This document shows, piece after piece, positions 23,061 through 31,709 of a DNA stretch of 64,000 bases (positions within the stretch are counted from its first letter, which is position 1; every line of letters begins with the position of its first letter). Below the pieces are notes generated by a model. The model saw only the letters and a program-made list of their open reading frames with translations. It had not been told where the DNA came from and did no database searches. Source of the DNA: Streptomyces sp. ASQP_92 (GTDB lineage Bacteria > Actinomycetota > Actinomycetes > Streptomycetales > Streptomycetaceae); assembly GCF_025399895.1 (NCBI RefSeq), contig NZ_JAODUA010000008.1, positions 62,001 through 126,000 on the forward strand. Direction: 5' to 3'. A program made the position numbers and the translations under genes.

Positions 23061-24020
23061 ATGGCCACTTACGGCCCCACGCTCGCCCAGCAGCCGGCCC
23101 GCACCCAGCAGGCCCGGCCCCCCAGCCTCCTTCGCGATCTCACCTCCCTCGTCCGGCCCGGCCAGTGGTCCAAGAACCTGGTGGTGGTGCCGCTCGGGCT
23201 GCTCGGCGCCGAACGCCCGGCCGGCCGGCTGCTCGGCGGCGCGGTCGCCGCCGTCATCGCCTTCACCCTGGCCTCGGCGCTCGTCTACCTGGTCAACGAC
23301 ATCAGCGACCGCGACCGGGACCGCAGCCATCCGCAGAAGCGCAACCGCCCCATCGCCGCCGGCCGGGTCAAGGTGGCCGCCGCCATGACGTTCGCCGGGG
23401 TGCTCGTCGTGCTGCTGGGGGCGGCCGTCACCGGGTGCGCGCTGCTCGGGGTCGCCCCGGCCGCCGCCTGGTGGCCGGTCCTCGCCTACCTCGCCCTCAA
23501 CGCGGCGTACAGCAGAGGCCTCAAGCACGTACCGCTGCTCGACGTCTTCATCGTCGCGCTCGGCTTCGTCCTCAGACTCGTGCAGGGCGCGCTCGCCGCG
23601 TCCTCGCCGGTACCGGACTGGCTGGCGCTCTGTGTGTTCTCGCTGTGTCTGATGCTGATCCTCGGCAAGCGGCGCCACGAGATGAGCGTGGGAGGTGTCC
23701 TGCACCGGCCGGCGCTGCGCGGCTACACCGTCGGCTTCCTCGACCAACTCCTGGTGTTCGCGGCGGTGTTGACCGCGATCAGCTACGTACTTCAGGTGCA
23801 GAACAGTGCCGTGTTCGGCGCCCACGGCACGGCCGTCGCGATGCTCACCGCGCCGTTCGCGCTGTTCGGCCTGGCCCGCTATCTGCAACTGCTCGTGGTC
23901 GACGCGGGCGGCGGCAACCCGTCGCGGGCCCTGTTCCGGGACCGGGTGACCGTGTCCAACGCGCTGGTGTGGTCCTGCCTGGTCGGCGGCTCCGCGCTGT
24001 TCGTCCACACCGCGTCATGA
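23061..24020 (+). CDS. UbiA-family prenyltransferase resembling decaprenyl-phosphate phosphoribosyltransferase (cluster B)
   Basis: Polytopic membrane enzyme, 319 aa, about eight helices. The first Asp-rich motif starts at N79 D80 (NDISDRDRDRSHPQKRNRP), and the HPxKRxRPIAAG ending is the hallmark of the Rv3806c/DPPR-synthase branch, which moves phosphoribose from PRPP to polyprenyl phosphate. RPGQWSKN near the N-terminus also fits that branch. A second motif (YSRGLKHVPLLDVF) is near residue 155. ATGA overlap with the next gene. I infer synthesis of a polyprenyl-phospho-pentose donor; a different prenyl transfer is possible. Confidence 0.85.
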   Translation: MATYGPTLAQQPARTQQARPPSLLRDLTSLVRPGQWSKNLVVVPLGLLGAERPAGRLLGGAVAAVIAFTLASALVYLVNDISDRDRDRSHPQKRNRPIAAGRVKVAAAMTFAGVLVVLLGAAVTGCALLGVAPAAAWWPVLAYLALNAAYSRGLKHVPLLDVFIVALGFVLRLVQGALAASSPVPDWLALCVFSLCLMLILGKRRHEMSVGGVLHRPALRGYTVGFLDQLLVFAAVLTAISYVLQVQNSAVFGAHGTAVAMLTAPFALFGLARYLQLLVVDAGGGNPSRALFRDRVTVSNALVWSCLVGGSALFVHTAS

Positions 24021-24967
24021 CGGCCGCCGACCTCGCCCCGGCCGCCCCGCGTGGCCCGCTGCGCCGGGCCGCACCCGTCCTGTTCCCGCTCGCCGTCGCC
24101 ACCGGCATCGGTTTCGCCCTGCACGACCGGATCGGGGACCTGGCCGATCTGGTGGTACGCCCCGGGGCCGTGCCCTATCTGCTCGGGGCGCTCGCCGCCA
24201 ACGCGGGCGCCGTGCTCCTGTCCATGGTCACCTGGCGCACCCTGCTCGCCGACCTGGGCCCGAAGGTGCCCGGGGCCGCCGCCACCCGGATCTTCTTCAC
24301 GTCCTTCCTCAGCAAGTATCTGCCCGGCGCGGTCTGGGGGGTGCTCGCCCAGGTGAAGATGGGCCGCGCGGTGGGGGTGCCCGGGCCCGTGATGGTCGCC
24401 GTGTTCCTGCTCAACCTGATGGCGGCCGTCCTCACCGGTCTCACCATCGGCCCGATCGCGGCGCCCTGGACGCTTGGCGGCGACGCCTGGTGGCTGCTGC
24501 TCCCGGTCGCGACCACGGTGACCTGCGCCGTCCGGCCCGGCCTCATCAACTCCCTTGCCGCGCTGGGCGCCAGGCTCGCCCGCCGGCCCCCGCCCACCGC
24601 CACCGCCGGTGACCGGGGCATGCGCCGGGCGATGGCCTCGGCCGCCGCGTCCTGGGCGGTGTCCGGGCTCCACCTGTGGGCGCTGGCCGTGATGCTCGGT
24701 GCGCCCGCCGCCGAGGCGCTCCCGGTGTGTGTCGGCGGGTTCGCGCTCGCCACGGCCGCCGCGAGCCTGGTGGTGGTCCTGCCCGACGGGTGGGGCGCCC
24801 GCGAGGCCGTCCTGATGCTCGCCCTGTCCGCGGTCCTGCCCTGGCAGGCGGCGGCCGCCGCGGCCGTCGCCAGCCGGGTCGTCTGCACCCTGAGCGAAGT
24901 CCTGGTCGGCGGGGCCGCGCTGCTCCTGACCCGTACCTCCGGCAAGCCCGCCGCCGCCACTTCCTGA
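24017..24967 (+). CDS. Flippase-like/LPG-synthase-TM family membrane protein (cluster B)
   Basis: 316-aa polytopic protein with about seven to eight hydrophobic helices, matching the lysylphosphatidylglycerol synthase transmembrane family (MprF/AglD-like). Features: FFTSFLSKYLPGAVWGVLAQ near residue 95 and PDGWGAREAVLML near residue 260, typical of this family. There is no aminoacyl-transferase domain, so it is not a lysyl-PG synthase; translocation of a lipid-linked sugar or inhibition of a partner enzyme is more likely. Its ATG overlaps the UbiA stop, showing coupling to the putative polyprenyl-sugar synthase. Confidence 0.82.
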   Translation: MTAADLAPAAPRGPLRRAAPVLFPLAVATGIGFALHDRIGDLADLVVRPGAVPYLLGALAANAGAVLLSMVTWRTLLADLGPKVPGAAATRIFFTSFLSKYLPGAVWGVLAQVKMGRAVGVPGPVMVAVFLLNLMAAVLTGLTIGPIAAPWTLGGDAWWLLLPVATTVTCAVRPGLINSLAALGARLARRPPPTATAGDRGMRRAMASAAASWAVSGLHLWALAVMLGAPAAEALPVCVGGFALATAAASLVVVLPDGWGAREAVLMLALSAVLPWQAAAAAAVASRVVCTLSEVLVGGAALLLTRTSGKPAAATS

Positions 24968-24995
24968 CCGTCCGCCTCCCACGAAGAGGGATTCC

Positions 24996-26426
24996 ATGCC
25001 ACAGCTCTACTCCGTCGACGACTGCGAGTCGCTGACCACCAAGCAGGTCCACGGCCTCTACAAGGACCACGTCAACCGCAGCCAGGTCTCGCTCATGACC
25101 TCCTTCGGCTTCGGCCAGGAGCTCGTGGAGCGCGCCGAGGGCGCCTACATCCACCAGCGCGACGGCCGGCGCGTCCTGGACTTCACCGGCGGGGTCGGGG
25201 TCCTCAACCACGGCCACAACCACCCGCGCATCCTGGCCGCCCGCCGGCGCTTCCAGGAGGAGCGCCGCATGGAGGTCCACAAGACCTACTTCTCGCCCTA
25301 CATCGCGGCCCTGGGCCACAACCTGGCCGAGCTGCTGCCGGGTGATCTGAACATGTCGTTCTTCCCCAACTCGGGCGCGGAGGCGGTCGAGGGCGCGGTG
25401 AAGCTGGCGTACAAGTACCACGGCGGGCGGCGCTCGAAGGTGCTGCGGGCCGACATCAGCTTCCACGGCAAGCTGCTCGGCTCGGGCAGTCTGACCGGGC
25501 AGAACCAGTCGACCTTCCAGTTCCCGGGCATCCCCGGCGTCGGCGTCTTCCCGTACGGGGACCTGGCGGCCGTCGAGCGCGAGGTCGCCAAGTCCCGTAC
25601 GGCCAAGGGCGATTCGGATGTCTACTGCATTCTGATCGAGCCGCTCAGCGCGTCCACGATGAACGTGTGCTCGGAGGAGTTCCTGCGCGGGCTCCGGGAG
25701 CTCTGCACCCGCGAGGACATCGTGCTGCTCTTCGACGAGATCTACACCGGCTGGGGCAAGACCGGCAGCCTCTTCTACTTCATGCGCCACGAGGGCCTGG
25801 TCCCCGACATCCTCACCACCTCCAAGTCGTTCGGCGGCGGCAAGTCCTCCATCTCGGCGTTCATCGCCCGCGAGCCGGTCTTCCGCAAGGCCTACGACAA
25901 CCTCACCGACGCGCTGCTCCAGTCGACCAGCACCACCTACTACGGGTTCGGCGAGGAGGCCATCACCGCCATCGAGGCCGTCAACATCGCGGTGGAGGAC
26001 GACTATCCGGCCCGGGCCCGCGCCATCGAGCGGGTCCTCGGCCCCGGTCTGGAGCGGATCGCCAAGGAGCACCCGGACGTGGTGTCCGAGGTGCGCGGGG
26101 TGGGCGCGCTGCACGGGGTGTTCCTGCACAAGGGCCCCAAGCTCCTGGAACTGGCGACCAAGCTGGTGCCGGGCGCGATGACCAAGGACCCGCGTTTTCG
26201 CACCAAGCTCATCACCTCCTCGGTGGTCAACGCGCTCTACCGCGACCACGGCGTCTACGCCTACTACACGCTCAACGGCGACAACCCGCTGATGGCGGCT
26301 CCCTCGCTGATCACCGAGGACCACGAGGTCGAGTACTTCCTGGACGCCCTCGACGCCACGCTCGCCCAGGGCCTGCCGCGGCTGCTCACCCGTTTCGTCA
26401 AGGAGAAGGTGTCGTCGCTGTGGTGA
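24996..26426 (+). CDS. Class III PLP-dependent aminotransferase (cluster B)
   Basis: Predicted omega-type aminotransferase, 476 aa, adding an amino group to a keto or aldehyde carbon using PLP. PLP-site features: FFPNSGAEAVEGAVK near residue 130, LFDEIYTGWG (cofactor Asp) near residue 250 and the Schiff-base Lys K277 in LTTSKSFGGG. It resembles diaminobutyrate/ornithine-type enzymes but has a distinctive N-terminus. Good ribosome-binding sequence (GAAGAGGG). The SDR gene overlaps its stop by 4 bp. Within this cluster it may make an amino sugar or aminopolyol; no substrate can be read from sequence. Confidence 0.88.
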   Translation: MPQLYSVDDCESLTTKQVHGLYKDHVNRSQVSLMTSFGFGQELVERAEGAYIHQRDGRRVLDFTGGVGVLNHGHNHPRILAARRRFQEERRMEVHKTYFSPYIAALGHNLAELLPGDLNMSFFPNSGAEAVEGAVKLAYKYHGGRRSKVLRADISFHGKLLGSGSLTGQNQSTFQFPGIPGVGVFPYGDLAAVEREVAKSRTAKGDSDVYCILIEPLSASTMNVCSEEFLRGLRELCTREDIVLLFDEIYTGWGKTGSLFYFMRHEGLVPDILTTSKSFGGGKSSISAFIAREPVFRKAYDNLTDALLQSTSTTYYGFGEEAITAIEAVNIAVEDDYPARARAIERVLGPGLERIAKEHPDVVSEVRGVGALHGVFLHKGPKLLELATKLVPGAMTKDPRFRTKLITSSVVNALYRDHGVYAYYTLNGDNPLMAAPSLITEDHEVEYFLDALDATLAQGLPRLLTRFVKEKVSSLW

Positions 26427-27466
26427 CCAGGACAGTCGTGACCGGCGGTGCCGGAATGCTCGGTTCGACCCTCGTGGAGCGGCTGCTCGCCGACGGCCAC
26501 GATGTGCACTGCGTGGATCTTCGGGCCCCGCGCACCGCGCACGAACGCCTCAGCCACACCGTCTCGGACGTCCGGGACACCGTGACCATGAAGCGGGTCA
26601 CCGCCGACGCGGACGTGGTGGTGCACTGCGCGGCGGCGCTGCCCAGCTATCCGGCCGACCAGATCCGCTCGGTGATCGTCGGTGGTACGGAGGCGGTCCT
26701 GGGCGCGGCCGAGGCCAACGGCGTGCCGCGTTTCGTGCACATATCGTCGACCGCCGTGTACGGGCTGCCCAAGGTGGTGCCCACCCCCGAGGAGTACCCG
26801 CGCGAGCCCGTCGACACCTACAGCGCCGCCAAGGCGGAGGCGGAGGTGGTCGCCGAGCGGTTCCGGGGCAAGGAGATGTGCCTGCCGATCCTGCGGCCCA
26901 AGACGTTCTTGGGGCCGGGCCGCATGGGCCTGTTCGCGATGCTCTTCGAATGGGCCGAGGAGGGCCGGCACTTCCCCGTCCTCGGCAGGGGTGACGTCCG
27001 TATCCAGATGTTCGACGTGGACGACCTCGTGGACGCGGTGGTCACCGCGATGGAGGCGCCGGCCGAGCGCGCGGACGGCACGTTCAACCTGGGCGCCACC
27101 GAGTTCGGCACCATCCGCGAGGACTTCCAGGCGGTCCTGGACGCGGCCGGGCACGGCAGACGGGTGCGCTCGCTGCCCGCCAGGCCCGCGCTCGCCGCGC
27201 TCAGCGCCCTCCAGCGCACCGGCCTCTCGCCGGTCTACGGGCGCCTGCTGCACAAGCTGCTCGACGACTCCTACGTCAGCACCGACCGGGCCCGCGAGCA
27301 GCTCGGCTTCAGCCCGCGCCACTCCAACCAGGACGCGATCCTGCGCACCTACGCCTGGTGGCGCGAGCACCGGCGAACCCAGGCCGCCCCCGCCAAGGGG
27401 CAGGGCGTCACCAGTGTCGAACCGTGGCGCCAGGGAGCCCTCTCCCTCGCCAAGGTGCTGTTCTAA
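26423..27466 (+). CDS. NAD-dependent epimerase/dehydratase (extended SDR, cluster B)
   Basis: Predicted 347-aa nucleotide-sugar or lipid-sugar epimerase, dehydratase or reductase. The Rossmann glycine motif TGGAGMLG is at the N-terminus, HISSTAVYG carries the active-site Ser, and the catalytic YSAAK pair is Y133/K137. The domain ends near residue 300 with a short tail. The GTG start at 26423 overlaps the aminotransferase stop (GTGA), with a second GTG one codon upstream. It could oxidise or epimerise the sugar before transamination, or play the epimerase role in a DPPR-to-DPA-like route; no DprE1-type FAD oxidase is present here. Confidence 0.87.
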   Translation: MTRTVVTGGAGMLGSTLVERLLADGHDVHCVDLRAPRTAHERLSHTVSDVRDTVTMKRVTADADVVVHCAAALPSYPADQIRSVIVGGTEAVLGAAEANGVPRFVHISSTAVYGLPKVVPTPEEYPREPVDTYSAAKAEAEVVAERFRGKEMCLPILRPKTFLGPGRMGLFAMLFEWAEEGRHFPVLGRGDVRIQMFDVDDLVDAVVTAMEAPAERADGTFNLGATEFGTIREDFQAVLDAAGHGRRVRSLPARPALAALSALQRTGLSPVYGRLLHKLLDDSYVSTDRAREQLGFSPRHSNQDAILRTYAWWREHRRTQAAPAKGQGVTSVEPWRQGALSLAKVLF

Positions 27467-27487
27467 GAGATCCGAGGAGTAGACACC

Positions 27488-28558
27488 GTGCCCAGCGACC
27501 AGCAGCCCTTGGTCTCCGTGATCATCCCCAACTACAACTACGGCCGCTCGATCGGCCTGTGTGTGGAGGCCGCGCAGAACCAGACGTACCCGAACATCGA
27601 GATCATCGTCATCGACGACTGCTCCACCGACGACTCCGCCGCGACCGCCGCCGCGCTCGGCGCCCGGGTGGTGAGCACCGGCACCAACAGCGGGGTCGCG
27701 GTGGCCCGCAACCTCGGGGCGGAGCTCGCCCGGGGCGAGGTGCTCGTCTTCCTCGACTCCGACGTGGCGATGCACCCCGACGCGGTCGAGCGCTCGGTCG
27801 CCCTGCTGACCGACGGCGTCGACGGCGTCAAGTACGGCGCGGTGTGCGGCACTTACGAGCCGGAGCCGCTCATCCGGGACAGCCTGATCGAGGAGTACCG
27901 CTCGCTCCAGCAGTACTACCTGCTGCTGAAGTCCGAGGGCGTCATCGACACCGTGCACACCGCGATCCTGGCGATGCGCCGCACGGTGTTCGAGGAGGTC
28001 GGCCCGTTCAATCCGCTGCTGCGCCACACCGAGGACCAGGACTACGGGCGGCGCATCTCGGAGCGGTACAAGGTGCTCAGCTCCCTGGAGGTGCGCGGCC
28101 GGCACGACCACGACGACACGGTACGGATCGTCCTCGAGAAGGTGTTCAGCCGGGCCCGGCTCGCGGTGCCGCTGATCCTGAGCCGGCGCGCCCTCCAGGG
28201 CGGCTTCGTGACCGGCCCCCGGGCGGGCGCGAGTCTCGCGGCCCCGCTCTCGGTGGCGGCCCTGGCGGCGCCGGCGCTGTGGGGCCCGGTGTGGTCGCTG
28301 CTTCCGGTCGCCCTCTTCGTCCTGTCGGTGCTCGGCGACCTCGACATGTACCGGGTGGTGCGCGGACATCGGGGGCGGCTGTTCCTCGGGTACTTCGTGG
28401 CCGTCAACTTCCTGGTGAACCTGACGGTGTTCGCGGCCATCGGGGTGGCGGGCGTCCAGTGGCTGTGCTCCTCCCGTTTCCGGCACCTCTACGATCCCCG
28501 GCCCCGCCCGTCGGGGAGCGCGGCGCTCGGCTCCGCGGTGGGTGCTTCCGGTGTCTGA
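27488..28558 (+). CDS. Second membrane-anchored GT2 glycosyltransferase (cluster B)
   Basis: 356-aa GT-A glycosyltransferase, paralogous to the gene at 21963: VSVIIPNYNYGRSI at the start, IDDCSTDD, the metal-binding DSD at residues 90-92 (VFLDSDVAM), HTEDQDYGRR in the acceptor/base position, and three to four membrane helices after residue 240. GTG start preceded by GAGGAG. The shared architecture of the two GT2 proteins suggests two successive sugar transfers on the same membrane-bound acceptor. It overlaps slightly with the following EEP gene. Confidence 0.88.
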   Translation: MPSDQQPLVSVIIPNYNYGRSIGLCVEAAQNQTYPNIEIIVIDDCSTDDSAATAAALGARVVSTGTNSGVAVARNLGAELARGEVLVFLDSDVAMHPDAVERSVALLTDGVDGVKYGAVCGTYEPEPLIRDSLIEEYRSLQQYYLLLKSEGVIDTVHTAILAMRRTVFEEVGPFNPLLRHTEDQDYGRRISERYKVLSSLEVRGRHDHDDTVRIVLEKVFSRARLAVPLILSRRALQGGFVTGPRAGASLAAPLSVAALAAPALWGPVWSLLPVALFVLSVLGDLDMYRVVRGHRGRLFLGYFVAVNFLVNLTVFAAIGVAGVQWLCSSRFRHLYDPRPRPSGSAALGSAVGASGV

Positions 28559-29708
28559 GCTGCGGATCGCGCCCGCCGAGGCTCCCGGGGAGCCGGCGCC
28601 GGACTCCCCGCCCGCCCGGCCGGCCCGCCGCCGGGCGGGGCGCCTGGTGTGCTGGGCGGCGCTCGGCTGGCTGGTGTGCCTGGCGGTGGAGTGGGCACTC
28701 GACGGCCGTTACTGGTTCGGCGAACTGGCGGGAGCGCTACCGCCGTTCGCCTACGTCGTCCTGCCGCTGGTGCTCGCGGTGCTGCTCCCGCTGGCGCGGG
28801 GCCGGGACCGGTGGCGTACCGGAGCCGCGGTGGCCGTCGCACTCGTCCTGGGAGCGGGCCAGTCGGGGATCAACTTCGGGGCGTTGTGGACCCCGGATCA
28901 CGAGGCCGGCCCGGATTCGATCCGCGTCGTCGCCTGGAACACCAACTCGTGGAACCAACTCCTGGGCACCCAGGACCACTTCTACGCCTTCCTGAAGTCG
29001 AAGAAGGCCGATGTGTATCTGCTGCACGAGTACCAGCACGTGACCCCGGACCGTAAGGGCCGTCTGCCGATCGACGATCTGGCGCGGCTGCGCGCGGAGT
29101 TCCCGGGGTACGAGGTCACCGCCGACGGCGAGCTGGTCACCCTCTCCCGCTTCCCCGTCGTCGCCCGCCCCGCCGTCGGCCCGGCCCGCGCCCTCGCGCC
29201 GGACGCCGACTGGACCACGCGCTACCGGGAGGCCAAGGTGCTGCGCACCGACCTGTTGATCAAGGGGCGAACGGTGTCGTTCTACAACCTGCACATGCCG
29301 GTCTGGAACAGCATGCCCGACGGCCCGCTCTCGGACGCCTTCTACACCCATATGCGCAAGAGTTTCGGGCCCCGGCAGGCCCAGTACGCGGGCCTCGAGG
29401 ACGATGTGGCGCACAACCCCAACCCCGTTGTCGTGGCGGGCGACTTCAACACCACGGCGGCCATGTCCGAACTCGACGGGATGCGCGCGCGGCTCGACGA
29501 CGCGATGAGCGCGAGCGACGACCTGTATCCGACCAGCTGGGAGCAGGGCGGCTGGAAGCCGTTCTGGCGCACGGACTGGGCGTTCACGGGGCACGGGGCC
29601 AGGGCGGAGAAGTACCGCTTCGATGCGCCGGAGAAGCTGTCCGACCACTCGATGCAGGATCTGTGGGTGTCCGTGCCGCCCGCCGAGAAGAACACCGGTG
29701 AAAGGTGA
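28551..29708 (+). CDS. Membrane-anchored endonuclease/exonuclease/phosphatase (EEP) family protein 1 (cluster B)
   Basis: About 385 aa: a Pro-rich N-terminus, three hydrophobic helices (residues about 30-115), then an EEP hydrolase domain probably facing outside. Metal/catalytic positions are visible: WNTNSW (Asn), LLHEYQ (Glu), NLHMPVW (His), GDFNTT (Asp/Asn) and the C-terminal SDHSMQD (Asp-His). The family includes phosphodiesterases for nucleotides, inositol phosphates and lipids. GTG 28551 was chosen; GTG 28542 is an alternative. Both overlap the GT2 stop. A tandem paralogue follows at 29716. Cleavage of a phosphodiester in a lipid-linked intermediate is my inference. Confidence 0.85.
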   Translation: MSELRIAPAEAPGEPAPDSPPARPARRRAGRLVCWAALGWLVCLAVEWALDGRYWFGELAGALPPFAYVVLPLVLAVLLPLARGRDRWRTGAAVAVALVLGAGQSGINFGALWTPDHEAGPDSIRVVAWNTNSWNQLLGTQDHFYAFLKSKKADVYLLHEYQHVTPDRKGRLPIDDLARLRAEFPGYEVTADGELVTLSRFPVVARPAVGPARALAPDADWTTRYREAKVLRTDLLIKGRTVSFYNLHMPVWNSMPDGPLSDAFYTHMRKSFGPRQAQYAGLEDDVAHNPNPVVVAGDFNTTAAMSELDGMRARLDDAMSASDDLYPTSWEQGGWKPFWRTDWAFTGHGARAEKYRFDAPEKLSDHSMQDLWVSVPPAEKNTGER

Positions 29709-29715
29709 GCCGTCC

Positions 29716-30729
29716 GTGTCCCCCGCTTCCGCCGTAGCCGTCTGCGCGCTCGTCTGGGCCGCCTTCCTCGGCGCGCATCTCGTCCTGAACGGCCGCTGGT
29801 GGCCTTGGCTCGCGGTGTCGCTGCTGCCGCCGCCGCTCTTCGCGGCCGCGCCCCTCGCGCTGCTCGTGGCGTCGGCGGCCACCGGCAGCGGGTCCGGCGC
29901 GGCCCTGGCAGTCGGATGCCTGATGGCGGGCTGGACACAGAGCGGCTTCAACCACCGTGCGCTGGGCGGCGGTTCCGGCCGCGACGCCGGAGGCGACGGC
30001 ATCCGGGTGGTGTCGTGGAACACCCAGCACTGGAACCAGGGCCGCGACCCCGACGACTTCTACGCCTTTCTGCACACCCTGCCGGCCGATGTCTACCTGC
30101 TCCAGGAGTACCTCAACGGGTACGAGGGCGGCGAGGTGTGGGACATCGACGACGAGGAGCGGCTGCGGCGCGAGTTCCCCGACCACCATCTGCTGATCGA
30201 CAACAACGCGGTGACCCTGTCCCGGTTCCCGCCGGCCGGTCCCCCGGTGCCCGTCGGCGCCTGCTCCCTGCGTGCCGATGTGGACACCCCGGCCGGCGTC
30301 CTGTCGACGTACAACGTGCACATCCCGGTCCAGCTCACGGTGATGAACCCGCTGTGCCGGGCGTTCTTCCGGGACATGCGGCGCCGGCACGAGGCGCGGC
30401 GCCGGGAGTACGACGCGCTGGTCGCCGATCTGCTCGCCAACCCCCACCTGTTCCTGGTCTCCGGGGACTTCAACACCAGCGCGGCCATCGGCGACATCCG
30501 CCGGATGCCGAAGTCCGCGCACGACGCCATCGGCGCCAACCGCTCGCTGTTCCCGGCGAGTTGGCACGCCCGGTGGAGGCCGCGGCTCTGGCGCATCGAC
30601 TGGGTGTTCACCAGCGCCGGGCTCCGCGCGCGGAGTTACGCGTTCCGCGACCCGAGAGGTCTCTCCGACCATCTGGCGCAGGACGTCACGATCACCACCA
30701 CCACCGATTCCAAGGAGATGAACCGTTGA
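29716..30729 (+). CDS. Membrane-anchored EEP family protein 2 (cluster B)
   Basis: 337-aa paralogue of the preceding protein: two to three N-terminal hydrophobic helices, then an EEP domain with WNTQHWNQG, LLQEYLNG, YNVHIPV, GDFNTS and a final SDHLAQD. All catalytic positions appear intact, so it should be active. GTG 29716 is favoured, with AAAGGTGAG just upstream; GTG 29698 is an alternative that overlaps the previous stop. Two side-by-side active copies suggest different substrates or a heterodimer. Its stop overlaps the aldo/keto reductase ATG (TGATG). Confidence 0.84.
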   Translation: MSPASAVAVCALVWAAFLGAHLVLNGRWWPWLAVSLLPPPLFAAAPLALLVASAATGSGSGAALAVGCLMAGWTQSGFNHRALGGGSGRDAGGDGIRVVSWNTQHWNQGRDPDDFYAFLHTLPADVYLLQEYLNGYEGGEVWDIDDEERLRREFPDHHLLIDNNAVTLSRFPPAGPPVPVGACSLRADVDTPAGVLSTYNVHIPVQLTVMNPLCRAFFRDMRRRHEARRREYDALVADLLANPHLFLVSGDFNTSAAIGDIRRMPKSAHDAIGANRSLFPASWHARWRPRLWRIDWVFTSAGLRARSYAFRDPRGLSDHLAQDVTITTTTDSKEMNR

Positions 30730-31709
30730 TGCAGTACCGAGAGCTGGGCGGCAAGGACGGCCTGCGGGTGAGCACCCTGTGCCTGGGCACGCTTCCCTTC
30801 GGCACCCGGATCGACGAGGCCACCGCCTTCGCCGTCCTGGACCGCTTCTACGAGGCGGGCGGCACCTTCCTCGACACGGCCAACACGTACGCCTTCTGGG
30901 AGCCGGGCGCCACCGGCGCGGAGAGCGAGCTCGTCATCGGCAAGTGGCTGCGCAGCCGGGGCGTACGGGACGAGATGGTGCTGGCCACCAAGGTCGGGGC
31001 GCTGCCCGAGCCGCTGGACGCGCCGTGGCCCGAGGCCGCCGAGGGCCTGTCCGCGCCGGTCCTGCGCCGCCAGGTGGAGGCCAGTCTGCGCAATCTGGGC
31101 ACGGACCGGATCGACCTGTACTACGCGCACATCGACGACCGTGTCACGCCCGTCGAGGAGACCATGGGCGCCTTCGCCGAGCTCGCCGACGCCGGGAAGA
31201 TCACGCTTCCCGGGTGCAGCAACTTCGCGGCCTGGCGGGTCGAGGAGTCGCGCGGCGCCGCCGAGCGCGCGGGCGGCCCGGCGTACGCGGCGGTGCAGCA
31301 GCGCTACACCTACCTCCAGCCGCGTCCGGGCGCGGACTTCGGGGTGAACCCGCACGCCTCGGAGGAGCTGCTCGACTATCTGAGCACCCACCCCGAACTG
31401 ACCTTCGTGGCCTACACCACTCAGCTCACCGGCGCCTACAACAACCCGGCCAAGGAGATCCCCGAGCAGTACCGGCACGCCGGTTCCACCCAGCGGCTCG
31501 CCGTGCTCGGGGAGGTCGCCAAGGAGCTCGGGGTCGCACCCGGACAGGTCGTGCTGGCGTGGGCCCTGGGCGGCGAGCTGCCGATCCTGCCGGTGATCGG
31601 GGCGAGTTCGGTGGGCCAGCTCGACGAGTCGCTCGACGCGGTCGATCTGGTCCTGGCCGACGAGGTCAGGGCCCGGCTCGACGCGGCGGGACTCGATGCG
31701 GCGAACTGA
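30729..31709 (+). CDS. Aldo/keto reductase (cluster B)
   Basis: Predicted NADPH-dependent (alpha/beta)8-barrel reductase, 326 aa. The catalytic tetrad is complete: D49 (FLDTANTY), Y54, K88 (LATKVG) and H134 (YYAHIDD). IGASSVGQLDESL near residue 295 is the cofactor phosphate-binding segment. Translationally coupled to the EEP gene before it, and its end overlaps the MMPL gene start by 14 bp. It could reduce a keto-sugar or aldehyde intermediate of the cluster product. Substrate not predictable. Confidence 0.9.
   Translation: MQYRELGGKDGLRVSTLCLGTLPFGTRIDEATAFAVLDRFYEAGGTFLDTANTYAFWEPGATGAESELVIGKWLRSRGVRDEMVLATKVGALPEPLDAPWPEAAEGLSAPVLRRQVEASLRNLGTDRIDLYYAHIDDRVTPVEETMGAFAELADAGKITLPGCSNFAAWRVEESRGAAERAGGPAYAAVQQRYTYLQPRPGADFGVNPHASEELLDYLSTHPELTFVAYTTQLTGAYNNPAKEIPEQYRHAGSTQRLAVLGEVAKELGVAPGQVVLAWALGGELPILPVIGASSVGQLDESLDAVDLVLADEVRARLDAAGLDAAN

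Noticed and set aside
24017..24967. Lysyl-phosphatidylglycerol synthase
   Set aside because: Only the membrane domain family is present; the C-terminal aminoacyl-transferase domain needed for that activity is missing.
26264..28486. 740-codon minus-strand frame opposite the epimerase and second GT2 genes
   Set aside because: No family features; the plus-strand products have clear SDR and GT2 motifs and coupled starts.
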